From positions 62,001 to 126,000 of the forward strand of contig JAIQET010000002.1 in the NCBI GenBank assembly GCA_020073645.1: DNA of 64,000 nucleotides, given 5' to 3'. The stretch comes from Terriglobia bacterium (GTDB lineage: Bacteria > Acidobacteriota > Terriglobia > Terriglobales > Acidobacteriaceae). Shown here piece by piece: positions 43,257-50,633 of this stretch (positions within the stretch are counted from its first letter, which is position 1; each line of letters opens with the position of its first letter). A program made the position numbers and the translations under genes. The notes under the pieces are model-generated. The model did no database searches. It was not told the DNA's origin and was given only the letters and a program-made list of their open reading frames with translations.

Positions 43257-44252
43257 CTATTCCCTTCTTGCCAGGCGCGCCAACACTGCCAGCTCTTTCA
43301 GATATTCGCGGATCGGCCGTGCCGGTGTCCCCCAGAACACCACGCCTTTGCCGCGGATCACCTTCTTGCTGGGAATGCCGCTCTGCGCACCCAGGATGGC
43401 GCCTTCTTCGATGCGCACGTGGTCGGCGATGCCCACCTGCCCGCCGATCACCACATTCTTCTCCACCACCGCGCTGCCTGAGAGCCCGGTTTGCGCCGCG
43501 ATCACCACGTCCTCGCCGATCTGCACGTTATGTCCCACGTGCACCAGGTTGTCAATCTTCGTCCCGCGGCCGATCCGGGTCACATCCAGCGCGCCCCGGT
43601 CCACGGTCGAGTTCGCCCCGATTTCCACGTCATCCCCGATTTCCAGCCGCCCTACCTGGGAAAATTTCTCATAACGGCCCGTCGCCTGATCGCGCACATA
43701 CCCGAAGCCGTCGCTGCCCAGCACCGCGCCGGCATGAACGATCACGCGATCACCGAGCTGCACCCCGGCATAAACCGTGACGTTCGGGTACAGCTGGCAG
43801 TCGCTTCCTATCTTTACCCGCGTCCCAATCACGCAGCCTGAGCCGATCCGCGTCCGCTCGCCAACCTCCACGCCTTCACCGATGACCACCCGCTCTCCCA
43901 CCGAAACGTTCTTCCCCAGCCGCACCGAGGGATGCACGATCGCGCTGGGATGAATGCCTTCCACGTGTGCCACCGCCGCAGAAAGTACTTGGGCCGCCCG
44001 TGCAAACGCCAGCCGAGGCTGCGCGCACACCAGCAATGGCTTTGCGCTCGGCTTCCCCGCTGCGAACTCCCCTGTGATCACCGCGCCCGCCTTGGATTCG
44101 AGCGCCGCACCGAGGTTCTTCTCGTCTTCAACAAACACCAGGTCTCCGGCGGTGGCCGATCGGATGCTGGCGATTCCCGCGATCTCCACATTGCCGTCCC
44201 CCACCACGCGGCCCTGCACCAACTTGGCTATCTCTTTGAGTGAGCGCTTCAT
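43257..44252 (-). CDS. lpxD: UDP-3-O-acylglucosamine N-acyltransferase
   Basis: The ATG at 44252 (MKRSLKEIAKLVQGRVVG) is chosen because AAAGGTG precedes it and the sequence matches the LpxD N-terminus. The 331-residue protein has the N-terminal uridine-binding domain and then many hexapeptide repeats (HPSAIVHPSVRLGKNVSV, RIGSGCVIGTRVKIGSDC) of the left-handed beta helix. The catalytic His region is VIVHAGAVLGSDGFGYV. It makes the diacylated precursor of lipid A. The downstream neighbour is the MobB-like gene. Confidence 0.95.
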   Translation of the reverse strand: MKRSLKEIAKLVQGRVVGDGNVEIAGIASIRSATAGDLVFVEDEKNLGAALESKAGAVITGEFAAGKPSAKPLLVCAQPRLAFARAAQVLSAAVAHVEGIHPSAIVHPSVRLGKNVSVGERVVIGEGVEVGERTRIGSGCVIGTRVKIGSDCQLYPNVTVYAGVQLGDRVIVHAGAVLGSDGFGYVRDQATGRYEKFSQVGRLEIGDDVEIGANSTVDRGALDVTRIGRGTKIDNLVHVGHNVQIGEDVVIAAQTGLSGSAVVEKNVVIGGQVGIADHVRIEEGAILGAQSGIPSKKVIRGKGVVFWGTPARPIREYLKELAVLARLARRE

Positions 44253-44309
44253 GGCACCTTTGTATACGTTCACGGAAGGAAAGAAAAGCACACGGGCTAG
44301 AATGCTGCT

Positions 44310-44453
44310 ATGGAACGAAAGATCTTCTGGATCGTCTTTATCGCCCTAGGTCTGGTAGCAGATTTCTTACTGCCGCTCTGGTGGGCCCTGGCCGCCACCC
44401 TCCCGATCGTGTTTGTAAGCTGGTGGATTGCCTACCGCAGTGACTGGTTCTGA
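44310..44453 (+). CDS. Small membrane protein, 47 aa
   Basis: An ATG at 44310 opens a 47-residue frame (MERKIFWIVFIALGLVADFL) that continues with LPLWWALAATLPIVFVSWWI, giving one or two hydrophobic helices and a short end (AYRSDWF). It lies between divergent lpxD and the convergent lpxL-like gene. The clear membrane-protein composition supports a real gene. No ribosome site stands out. Confidence 0.5.
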   Translation: MERKIFWIVFIALGLVADFLLPLWWALAATLPIVFVSWWIAYRSDWF

Positions 44454-44471
44454 ACAAAAGCCTTCGTAGCC

Positions 44472-45368
44472 TCAGTACAACCCCGCTTCGCCCTCCGGCC
44501 GCGTCTTCCACCGCCGATGCACCCACAACCACTGGGCGGGATAGCGCCGCACGTACTCCTCAATAATTTTCGTAAACAGTGCGGTGTTTGCCACCACATC
44601 GTCCTCGTCGTTGCCCGTTCTCACCAGTTTCACCGCTGGATCAAAGCGCAGCCGGTATTTTCTCAGCGCGGGATCCCACACCGTGAATCCGGGAACCACC
44701 GCTGCGTCCGTCCGCAGCGCAATCCGCGCCATCCCGCTCGCCGTGCAAGCCGGAATGCCGAAGAAATCCACGAATACTCCCTGCGGGGGCGTCATGTTGG
44801 TGTCCATGAGGATGCCCACCGTTTCCCCCGCCTTCATCGCCGAAAGCAGGCCGCGTACGAAGTCGTCCTTGTCCACGGTGGTATTGCCATGCATGGTGCG
44901 ATAGCGCCGCATCAGGCCATCGAGATAGCTGTTGTCCAGGGACCGCATCACGATATGCAACGGATGTCCGTAGAGGGAGTGGGCGAAAGAGGAGATTTCC
45001 CAGCCTCCCAGGTGGGCCGTCAGGAACAGCACTCCCTTGCCGCGCGACAGGGCCCGTTCAAAGTTTTCGAAGCCGTCGTACACCACCACTTTGCTCACAT
45101 TTTCGCGGGTGTACTTGGGAAACAGGCATACCTCGCCCAACTGCCGTCCTAGCGAGGTAAACACGCCGCGCAGGATTCGGGCGCGTTCACGCCGGCTCTT
45201 CTGCGGAAAAGCCATACCCAGGTTGCGCATGCCCACCCGGCGCAGGCGCGCATGCAGCAGGTAAACCAACCACGCCAGGGAAATCCCCGCGGTCCGAGCC
45301 AGCGGGCGCGGCAGCGCGCCCACCGTTTTGACGATCAGCCAGACCAGCGCGTACTCAAGTCGCTGCAT
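44472..45368 (-). CDS. Lipid A biosynthesis acyltransferase (LpxL/HtrB family)
   Basis: The ATG at 45368 (MQRLEYALVWLIVKTVGA) is preferred over an upstream frame extension. The 298-residue protein has an N-terminal membrane anchor and the acyltransferase motif HLGGWE (catalytic His and Glu), followed by GILMDTNMTPPQGVFVDFFG and the C-terminal QWLWVHRRWKTRPEG signature of LpxL/LpxM enzymes. It adds secondary acyl chains to lipid A at the inner membrane. It lies near lpxD, though in a different operon. Confidence 0.92.
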   Translation of the reverse strand: MQRLEYALVWLIVKTVGALPRPLARTAGISLAWLVYLLHARLRRVGMRNLGMAFPQKSRRERARILRGVFTSLGRQLGEVCLFPKYTRENVSKVVVYDGFENFERALSRGKGVLFLTAHLGGWEISSFAHSLYGHPLHIVMRSLDNSYLDGLMRRYRTMHGNTTVDKDDFVRGLLSAMKAGETVGILMDTNMTPPQGVFVDFFGIPACTASGMARIALRTDAAVVPGFTVWDPALRKYRLRFDPAVKLVRTGNDEDDVVANTALFTKIIEEYVRRYPAQWLWVHRRWKTRPEGEAGLY

Positions 45369-45431
45369 AGACGAAGTTGCGAGGGTAGCATCCGGACTCG
45401 CACGATGAAAAGTCACGCCCGCCAAAGAACA

Positions 45432-45456
45432 GGGCCCGGCCTCGAATCCCGGGCCC
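45432..45456. terminator. GGGCCCGG...CCGGGCCC inverted repeat
   Basis: Perfect 8-bp GC arms with a nine-base loop lie 18 bases past the stop of the SYLF gene (minus strand). The following T-tract is short, so termination is likely but not certain. Confidence 0.5.
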
Positions 45457-45473
45457 CGGCTCTGGCCGGACGA

Positions 45474-46163
45474 CTACTTGTCAGCCGCGGATTTGGCCCA
45501 CTTGGCTAACGTGTTGAGGAAAGGATAGGCGCTGGCGGGCGCCTCGATCGTGCCCTTCAGCGACGTCTTGAACGGCACCATGCGTCCGTAGAACTCCCGG
45601 GTGCTGTCTTTGTCCTGCTTGATCACCGCCCCGTTCAGTTCCAGGCCGGCGAAGGCGCCGCGGGAGCGGGAGTAGCTCAGCACCTGGGCGCGCAGCTTCC
45701 AGTCGGTGTTGGCGGATGCGTGACGTCCCACCGGGCCCGCCGCCACGCTGGCATCAGCGCCCATCTTGAACTTGCTGGAAAGCAGGTTCTTCATGCCCTC
45801 ATTGTTCATGATCAGCATCACCAGGTCGACCGCCTGGCCGCCGATCTGCAGCCCGAAGCTGCCCCCCGTGACCACAAAAAATGCCGGCGCGCTCCAGCCC
45901 TTCGGCGTGCGGCAACTGGCCACTCCACGTCCATAGCGGGCGCCTACGATGAAACCACCATTCAGCATGGTGGGCACCACCGCCACACATTCAGCCGACG
46001 CCAGGACATCCTCCGGGATGCCCTGGTCCGGCGCACTCTGGATTTCATCCAGTACGGTCGCTGCCGCCTTGACCCGGTCTTCCGCCTTGCTTTCCTTTTC
46101 ATCGGCGGCGAGCGCCGCCCCAGCCAGACAGACCACTACCCACAGAACAAGAAGTTTTCTCAT
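45474..46163 (-). CDS. SYLF/YSC84-domain lipid-binding protein, exported
   Basis: The 229-residue protein has a signal peptide (KLLVLWVVVCLAGAALAAD) and the SYLF domain: SAECVAVVPTMLNGGFIVGARYG, GWSAPAFFVVTGGSFGLQIG, MNNEGMKNLLSSKFKMGADA and RAQVLSYSRSRGAFAGLELNG. In eukaryotes the domain binds phosphoinositides. In bacteria these are periplasmic proteins of unclear role, seen near envelope genes, as here next to the lpxL-like gene. A GC hairpin follows the gene. Confidence 0.9.
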   Translation of the reverse strand: MRKLLVLWVVVCLAGAALAADEKESKAEDRVKAAATVLDEIQSAPDQGIPEDVLASAECVAVVPTMLNGGFIVGARYGRGVASCRTPKGWSAPAFFVVTGGSFGLQIGGQAVDLVMLIMNNEGMKNLLSSKFKMGADASVAAGPVGRHASANTDWKLRAQVLSYSRSRGAFAGLELNGAVIKQDKDSTREFYGRMVPFKTSLKGTIEAPASAYPFLNTLAKWAKSAADK

Positions 46164-46302
46164 TGCTCCTCAGCTTTCCGGAAAAAGATGCCCTGGGAAT
46201 TCAATGCTCCTGATTCTAAAGGATTCCCCTGAGGAAAAAAGAGTTGTTCGCCAGCGGGCGTTTTCGACGATTGATAACCCAGGTCGTAGAGGACAAAAAA
46301 AT

Positions 46303-46346
46303 CGGGGTTGGCGGCGGCGACCCTAAAGTCTCCACTCCCAACCCCG
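46303..46346 (-). terminator. Rho-independent terminator downstream of the LuxR-type regulator
   Basis: On the minus strand a 9-bp stem CGGGGTTGG/CCAACCCCG with a 26-base loop is followed by ATTTTTTTG. It lies about 100 bases past the stop at 46450. The rest of the 286-base gap 46164-46449 shows no other feature. Confidence 0.65.
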
Positions 46347-46449
46347 TCTCCCAGGTTCTGTGGTAGGTGAGCGCAGTATGCGTTAGGGTCGGAAAAGGGA
46401 CAAGATTACCCAGGTCACTGTCCTAAGGTAACCAGTGGGGGGATACGGC

Positions 46450-47112
46450 CTACTTCGCGGAAACCAGCGAGTGCGTAATGGCGTGGACCGAGAGGGCAAT
46501 GCGGTTCTGCACTCCTACCTTGCGCATCAACTTGGCCACGTGGGCCTTCACCGTGCGCTCTTCGATGCCCAGGGCAGCGCCAATTTCCTTGTTAGAGCGG
46601 CCCGCCACCAGCATCTCCAGCACTTCCTTCTCGCGATCGGTGAAGGTCACTCGCCCTGCGGGGAAGATGCGGCCCGGCGCGGAGCTCACCCGCTCAATGA
46701 ACATGGAAAGCACGCGCCGCGGCGCCCAGACGGAACCCTGGTTCACTACCCGGATAGCCTGCACAAACTCGGCCGGCGATGCGGCTTCGTCCACATAGCC
46801 TTTAGCGCCTGAGGCAATGGCCTTCAGAATGGTTTCTTCGTCCATGCCCGAACCGGTCACGATGATGCGCAGATCGGGCCGGGTCGCCTTCAGGCTGGCC
46901 ATCACATCGAACAAGTTCTGGCCGTTGCGGTTGCCCAGCAGGATCAGATCGACGTTCTGCTGGGTGCCGATGTCGGGAAGAGAGGCGGAGATGAGTTCGA
47001 AATCGGACTCCGAGTCGAACAGCGCTCGAAATCCCACGAATCGCAGGGGGTCGCTTTCCACCACTGCTATGCGGATGACTGGCTTTCTTGCCGGTGCAGT
47101 TCCTGTTTTCAT
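46450..47112 (-). CDS. LuxR/NarL-type regulator with degenerate receiver
   Basis: The ATG at 47112 follows AGGAAAG. The 220-residue protein has a receiver-like N-terminus (IRIAVVESDPLRFVGFRALF), but the phosphoacceptor position is G60 (VDLILLGNRNGQN) and the conserved Lys position is E109 (GAKGYVDEAASPAEF), so phosphorylation is not possible at the usual site. The C-terminal HTH is intact (TDREKEVLEMLVAGRSNKEI, then ERTVKAHVAKLMRKVGV, about 157-200). It may respond to a ligand or to a partner protein. A good -35/-10 pair precedes it (47140-47167), and a palindrome lies between it and the divergent gene. Confidence 0.85.
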   Translation of the reverse strand: MKTGTAPARKPVIRIAVVESDPLRFVGFRALFDSESDFELISASLPDIGTQQNVDLILLGNRNGQNLFDVMASLKATRPDLRIIVTGSGMDEETILKAIASGAKGYVDEAASPAEFVQAIRVVNQGSVWAPRRVLSMFIERVSSAPGRIFPAGRVTFTDREKEVLEMLVAGRSNKEIGAALGIEERTVKAHVAKLMRKVGVQNRIALSVHAITHSLVSAK

Positions 47113-47139
47113 AGCTTTCCTATGGGTGAACCTGCCGCT

Positions 47140-47167
47140 AGCATAGCCGCAATCCCCCGGGTTGCAA
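47140..47167 (-). promoter_or_regulatory. Sigma-70-like promoter of the LuxR-type regulator
   Basis: On the minus strand TTGCAA is followed after 16 bases by TATGCT. This places the start near 47133 and gives a leader of about 20 bases with the AGGAAAG ribosome site. Confidence 0.6.
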
Positions 47168-47188
47168 AGAGTTGGTAACGAATGGGAA

Positions 47189-47200
47189 TTACCGCGGTAA
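47189..47200. promoter_or_regulatory. TTACCGCGGTAA palindrome between divergent genes
   Basis: A perfect 12-bp palindrome lies 37 bases before the 47237 gene, with a further GGTAAC half site at 47174-47179. It is a candidate operator, possibly for the regulator encoded at 46450-47112 or another factor. Confidence 0.4.
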
Positions 47201-47236
47201 CATGGGAAAATGCAGCTGGGGAGGGACAGGAAGCTC

Positions 47237-47665
47237 ATGAAAATGCATGTCAGGGCGGTAATCCGTGTCGTGGCGGTCCTGCTCGCGGGCGCATGCCTTG
47301 CCCCCGCCCAAACCGCTTACCAGCCGAAGTTCCCCGGGGACCCGGCACATTCCGATTCCGAAGCCGCCGCCCTGGGCTACATGCGCACCGTGTTGCGGGC
47401 CCAGCGCGAATACAAGAAGAAGCACGACCACTACGCCCCCACCCTCGCCGACCTGGTCCACACCGGTTCCTTTACTCGCCGGATGGTGAATACCGACCGC
47501 GGCGACTACACCGTGGGCTTCCGCTCCCACAAGGACGGTTTTGACCTCACCTTGACGCCCAGGCAGCTCGATGCTGAGCATCGCTCTTTCTACGCTGACG
47601 AAGATGGCGTGATTCACGCCGACGAGGAGAAGGCTGCAACCGAGAGTTCACCCCCGGTGAAGTGA
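47237..47665 (+). CDS. Exported hypothetical protein, pseudopilin-like segment
   Basis: The ATG at 47237 follows AGGAAG at good spacing. The 142-residue product has a signal peptide (VRAVIRVVAVLLAGACLAPA) and a segment SEAAALGYMRTVLRAQREY followed by KKKHDHYAPTLADLV that resembles the N-terminal helix region seen in acidobacterial pseudopilin-like proteins (ALGYMRTLNTAQ-type). The end is acidic (HADEEKAATESSPPVK). No prepilin cleavage site is clear. It is divergent from the LuxR-type regulator. Function unknown. Confidence 0.7.
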   Translation: MKMHVRAVIRVVAVLLAGACLAPAQTAYQPKFPGDPAHSDSEAAALGYMRTVLRAQREYKKKHDHYAPTLADLVHTGSFTRRMVNTDRGDYTVGFRSHKDGFDLTLTPRQLDAEHRSFYADEDGVIHADEEKAATESSPPVK

Positions 47666-47680
47666 GCCGATCTATCTTTT

Positions 47681-47709
47681 GGAGGACGGGCGTCCTCGCC
47701 CGTCCTGCC
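47681..47709. repeat. GGACGGGCGTCCTCGCCCGTCC hairpin repeat
   Basis: A hairpin with AGGACGGG/CCCGTCCT arms around a GCGTCCTCG-like centre lies between convergent genes (47237 and 47715). It has the same plan, a stem around a GTCC core, as the repeats at 40086 and 58656. Confidence 0.65.
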
Positions 47710-47714
47710 AATGC

Positions 47715-48440
47715 CTACTGCCCCGGCCCGGGTTTGATATCCGCCGCTCGCCCGTCACGATAAGTAATGCTGAGCGGCTTCCCCCCATTGGGATAATTCA
47801 CCGTCTTCACCGCCGGATCGCTCTGCCGTTCCGGCACTCCCATACCAATCGCGAAATCCGCTTGCAGTTCATTCATCCCCGGCTTGACTTCGTGCTTCTC
47901 GATCGCCTCCCACACCTCCAGCGGCCAGTGCTTGTAGAGTTCGTGCGGGTCCTGGATATAGAGGATTTCGTCAGAGTAGATACGGTAATCGCTTCCCTGC
48001 GCCGAACCGATGGGGAAGGCGTAGCTGTTCCCGTCCTTCACAAAAACCGCCATGACCTGGCGCAGATCTGGGGCAGATGGCGCCACGGCCGTAATCACGT
48101 CCTTGATTTCCAGTTGCTCGATGGGCAGGAGCAGTCCGTCCTCGTGCGCAAAGTCAACGCGATGGCGCGCCTGGTCGTAGCGATAGTAGGTGTAGCGGTA
48201 GCCTTCCTTCACCCACACCGGCTGCTTGGTAAGTTGCCGCGCCGATTTCAGGTCGTAGGGATAAAGCTTCTTGGGAATAACGTAGTAGTCCGGGTTGAGC
48301 GCTGGCGGTTGGCTCTTGGCCTGTTCGATCTTGCTGACCCGACGCTCGTATAGAATGTACGCGGCACGTACGCCGGCGATCCCGATAGCCAGCGCCAGTA
48401 CGATCTGGATCGTCTGCTTCGCTCCAGGGCTTATCTGCAT
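47715..48440 (-). CDS. Membrane-anchored conserved hypothetical protein, 241 aa
   Basis: One N-terminal membrane segment (QIVLALAIGIAGVRAAYILY, about 12-31) is followed by a soluble domain rich in Tyr and charged residues, for example NPDYYVIPKKLYPYDLKSAR, YRYTYYRYDQARHRVDFAHE and GSDYRIYSDEILYIQDPHEL. I do not recognise the family. Its likely site is the periplasm, anchored to the inner membrane. It is a single gene. Confidence 0.8.
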   Translation of the reverse strand: MQISPGAKQTIQIVLALAIGIAGVRAAYILYERRVSKIEQAKSQPPALNPDYYVIPKKLYPYDLKSARQLTKQPVWVKEGYRYTYYRYDQARHRVDFAHEDGLLLPIEQLEIKDVITAVAPSAPDLRQVMAVFVKDGNSYAFPIGSAQGSDYRIYSDEILYIQDPHELYKHWPLEVWEAIEKHEVKPGMNELQADFAIGMGVPERQSDPAVKTVNYPNGGKPLSITYRDGRAADIKPGPGQ

Positions 48441-48589
48441 CCGCCTAACCTTAGCAGAAGGCCAGGTCTTGGAACACCGGGTTCAAACCTGAGTAGCATG
48501 CGATTTTCCTATAGTCTGTGAGGTAAACTTAAGCGTGGGGTAAGGTAAGGCGTGCCCGCTGCTGTGCGCAATTATCTTGAGGAGACACC

Positions 48590-48910
48590 ATGCCGGCCGT
48601 TACTGAGGACGAAGTCCTGGGCGCCCTGAAGCAGTGCTACGACCCGGAGATTCCGGTGAATATCGTGGACCTGGGGCTGATTTACGGCGTCCGCTTTGCA
48701 CCCGCAGCCGAGGATAAGCAGGATGTCACCATTGACATGACCCTAACCGCCCAGGGCTGCCCGGCCCACGTCATGATTGGAGAGCAAGTCAAGGCGCGGG
48801 TGGAACAATTGCCCGGTGTTCGCAACGCGACGGTTAACGTGGTCTGGAATCCGCCCTGGACTCCCGAGCGCCTGAGCGCCGACGCCAGGAAGCAACTGGG
48901 CATCGAATAA
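48590..48910 (+). CDS. SufT-like iron-sulfur cluster assembly factor (MIP18/DUF59)
   Basis: The 106-residue protein has the MIP18 domain: YDPEIPVNIVDLGLIYGVRF, then DMTLTAQGCPAHVMIGEQV with the conserved Cys of TAQGCP. A GAGGAG ribosome site precedes the ATG. Family members (SufT, PaaD) help deliver Fe-S clusters. No suf genes are adjacent. A TATAGT box near 48510 may be part of its promoter. Confidence 0.9.
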   Translation: MPAVTEDEVLGALKQCYDPEIPVNIVDLGLIYGVRFAPAAEDKQDVTIDMTLTAQGCPAHVMIGEQVKARVEQLPGVRNATVNVVWNPPWTPERLSADARKQLGIE

Positions 48911-48922
48911 GCCTCCGTGTGG

Positions 48923-48942
48923 CGCGGGCACTCTTGCCCGCG
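48923..48942. repeat. CGCGGGCACTCTTGCCCGCG hairpin
   Basis: Perfect CGCGGGCA/TGCCCGCG-type arms around CTCT lie just past the sufT-like stop. It is another hairpin repeat at a gene end and could act as a terminator. Confidence 0.65.
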
Positions 48943-48976
48943 AACTCTGCGTCCTCAGCGTCCCCTGTGGTTTTCA

Positions 48977-49258
48977 TTACCAGGAACCCATCTCACCCAA
49001 CGCAGCCCGTCCCCGCTGCTCCGCGTACCTCGCCAGACGCTCACCGGCGCGTGACGCGACCTCCACAAATCTCGTTCCGCGCTCCACATAATCCGGCAAG
49101 TTTTCCCGGAACCTGGCGAATTCCTCTGGATACTCCGATGCTAGCGTTGCCAGTCCCACACCGGCGAGGATGATGCCTGCCGGCCACTTTCCCTTCAGAA
49201 ACATTACGACGCTTGCGCCCACAGAGCCTGCCAGCAGCGCCCGCTTCCAGTTTGCCAT
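48977..49258 (-). CDS. Small membrane-associated hypothetical protein, 93 aa
   Basis: A GGAGG site precedes the ATG. The product has a short hydrophobic start (ALLAGSVGASVVMFLKGKWP) and a second hydrophobic stretch (GIILAGVGLATLAS), then an amphipathic charged C-terminus (RFRENLPDYVERGTRFVEVA). It may be a two-helix membrane protein. Function unknown. It is divergent from the P1 peptidase. Confidence 0.7.
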   Translation of the reverse strand: MANWKRALLAGSVGASVVMFLKGKWPAGIILAGVGLATLASEYPEEFARFRENLPDYVERGTRFVEVASRAGERLARYAEQRGRAALGEMGSW

Positions 49259-49338
49259 TCCCAGCCTCCGCTCAGAGGAATTATAAAAGAGCTCAGCCCG
49301 CGGGCGGGTACCGCCGCGGATTCACCTCGGAGGCTCGG

Positions 49339-50496
49339 ATGCTGCAATCTCGCTGTGCCGCGATGATTTCTGTTGTGCTCTTTTTCTTGAGTCTGTCCGC
49401 CGCCCAGACCAAACCTCGCGCCCGCGACCTCGGAGTTCCCTTCGACGGCACCCCAGGCCCACTCAACGCCATCACCGATGTCAAAGGCGTGGAGGTCGGC
49501 CATACCACCCTGATCTCCGGCGATGGCCCGCTCAAGGTCGGGGTTGGCCCGGTGCGCACGGGCGTGACTGCCGTCTTTCCACGGGGCAAAGATTCCACCG
49601 ACGCCGTGTTCGCCGCCTGGTTCACCCTGAACGGCAACGGCGAGATGACGGGGACCACATGGGTGGAGGATTCGGGTTTTCTCGACGGCCCGGTGATGAT
49701 CACCAATACCCACAGCGTCGGTGTGGTGCGTGATGCGGTGATCGCCTGGAAGGTAAAGCACGGCAAGCAAGACCCGGAGGGCTACTGGTGGTCGCTCCCG
49801 GTAGTGGCCGAAACGTGGGACGGATGGCTGAACGACATCAACGGCTTTCACGTCACGCCCGAGCACGTGTTCCACGCGTTGGATACAGCCCACGCCGGAC
49901 CGGTTGAAGAAGGCAGCGTCGGCGGTGGCACCGGCATGATCTGCAACGAGTTCAAGGGTGGGATCGGGACTGCCTCGAGGGTGCTCGATGCCAGGCAGGG
50001 TGGCTACACCGTAGGGGTGCTAGTGCAGTGCAACTACGGAGAGCGCGCCGAGTTGCGGATCGCGGGCGTGCCCGTGGGCAAGGAGATTCCAGAGCACCCG
50101 GCCTACGGAAGAGACCTGGGATCCATCATTGTCGTGGTAGCCACCGATGCTCCTCTGATCCCAACCCAGCTCAAACGCGTGGCCAGGCGAGTCTCGCTGG
50201 GATTGGGCCGGAATGGAAGCTACTCCGGCGACGGCTCCGGCGACATCTTCATCGCCTTCTCCACCGCGAATCCCGGCGCCATCAACGCCAAAGGTCCGCA
50301 CACCATTACCATGTTGCCCAACGATGACCTCGACCCGATTTTCCTGGCCACCGTGCAAGCGACCGAGGAAGCCGTGGTCAACGCCATGGTCGCCGCCGAA
50401 ACCATGACTGGAGCCAATAACCGGACGGTCATTGCCCTGCCCCACGATCGCCTGCGCGAAGTACTGAAGAAGTACAACCGGCTCAGCGCGCCGTAG
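49339..50496 (+). CDS. P1-family (DmpA-like) peptidase, exported
   Basis: The ATG at 49339 follows GGAGGCTCGG, which decides the start. The 385-residue protein has a signal peptide (AAMISVVLFFLSLSAAQTK) and the DmpA/P1 fold: LNAITDVKGVEVGHTTLISG, VTAVFPRG, GGGTGMICNEFKGGIGTAS, and the autoprocessing region GSYSGDGSGDIFIAFSTANP, where the Ser of GDGSGD is the predicted nucleophile. P1 enzymes cleave themselves and act as aminopeptidases or acylaminopeptidases, for example on D-amino acid or beta-amino acid peptides. The stop codon lies inside a GCGCCGG-type repeat (50493-50515). Confidence 0.93.
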   Translation: MLQSRCAAMISVVLFFLSLSAAQTKPRARDLGVPFDGTPGPLNAITDVKGVEVGHTTLISGDGPLKVGVGPVRTGVTAVFPRGKDSTDAVFAAWFTLNGNGEMTGTTWVEDSGFLDGPVMITNTHSVGVVRDAVIAWKVKHGKQDPEGYWWSLPVVAETWDGWLNDINGFHVTPEHVFHALDTAHAGPVEEGSVGGGTGMICNEFKGGIGTASRVLDARQGGYTVGVLVQCNYGERAELRIAGVPVGKEIPEHPAYGRDLGSIIVVVATDAPLIPTQLKRVARRVSLGLGRNGSYSGDGSGDIFIAFSTANPGAINAKGPHTITMLPNDDLDPIFLATVQATEEAVVNAMVAAETMTGANNRTVIALPHDRLREVLKKYNRLSAP

Positions 50497-50515
50497 CGCC
50501 GGCAGCCCGCCGGCC
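50493..50515. repeat. GCGCCGGCAGCCCGCCGG palindromic repeat overlapping a stop codon
   Basis: GTAGCGCCGGCAGCCCGCCG is a variant of the 40086 repeat. Its TAG is the stop codon of the P1 peptidase gene. Confidence 0.75.
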
Positions 50516-50565
50516 CCCAAGGACCGCAGTGGCCGCTGTCCCTGGTCGTTGCCCGTCAAATATTA

Positions 50566-50595
50566 GGCGGTCAGGGAGCCGACTCCCTGACCGCC
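50566..50595. terminator. Strong hairpin between convergent genes
   Basis: A perfect 13-bp stem (GGCGGTCAGGGAG with CTCCCTGACCGCC) and a four-base loop lie between the convergent P1 peptidase and the 615-aa secreted protein gene. It probably blocks transcription in both directions, though no U-tract follows. Confidence 0.6.
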
Positions 50596-50633
50596 GACCA
50601 GAAGATGCTGCAATGAAGGTGCCAGGCTAAACC

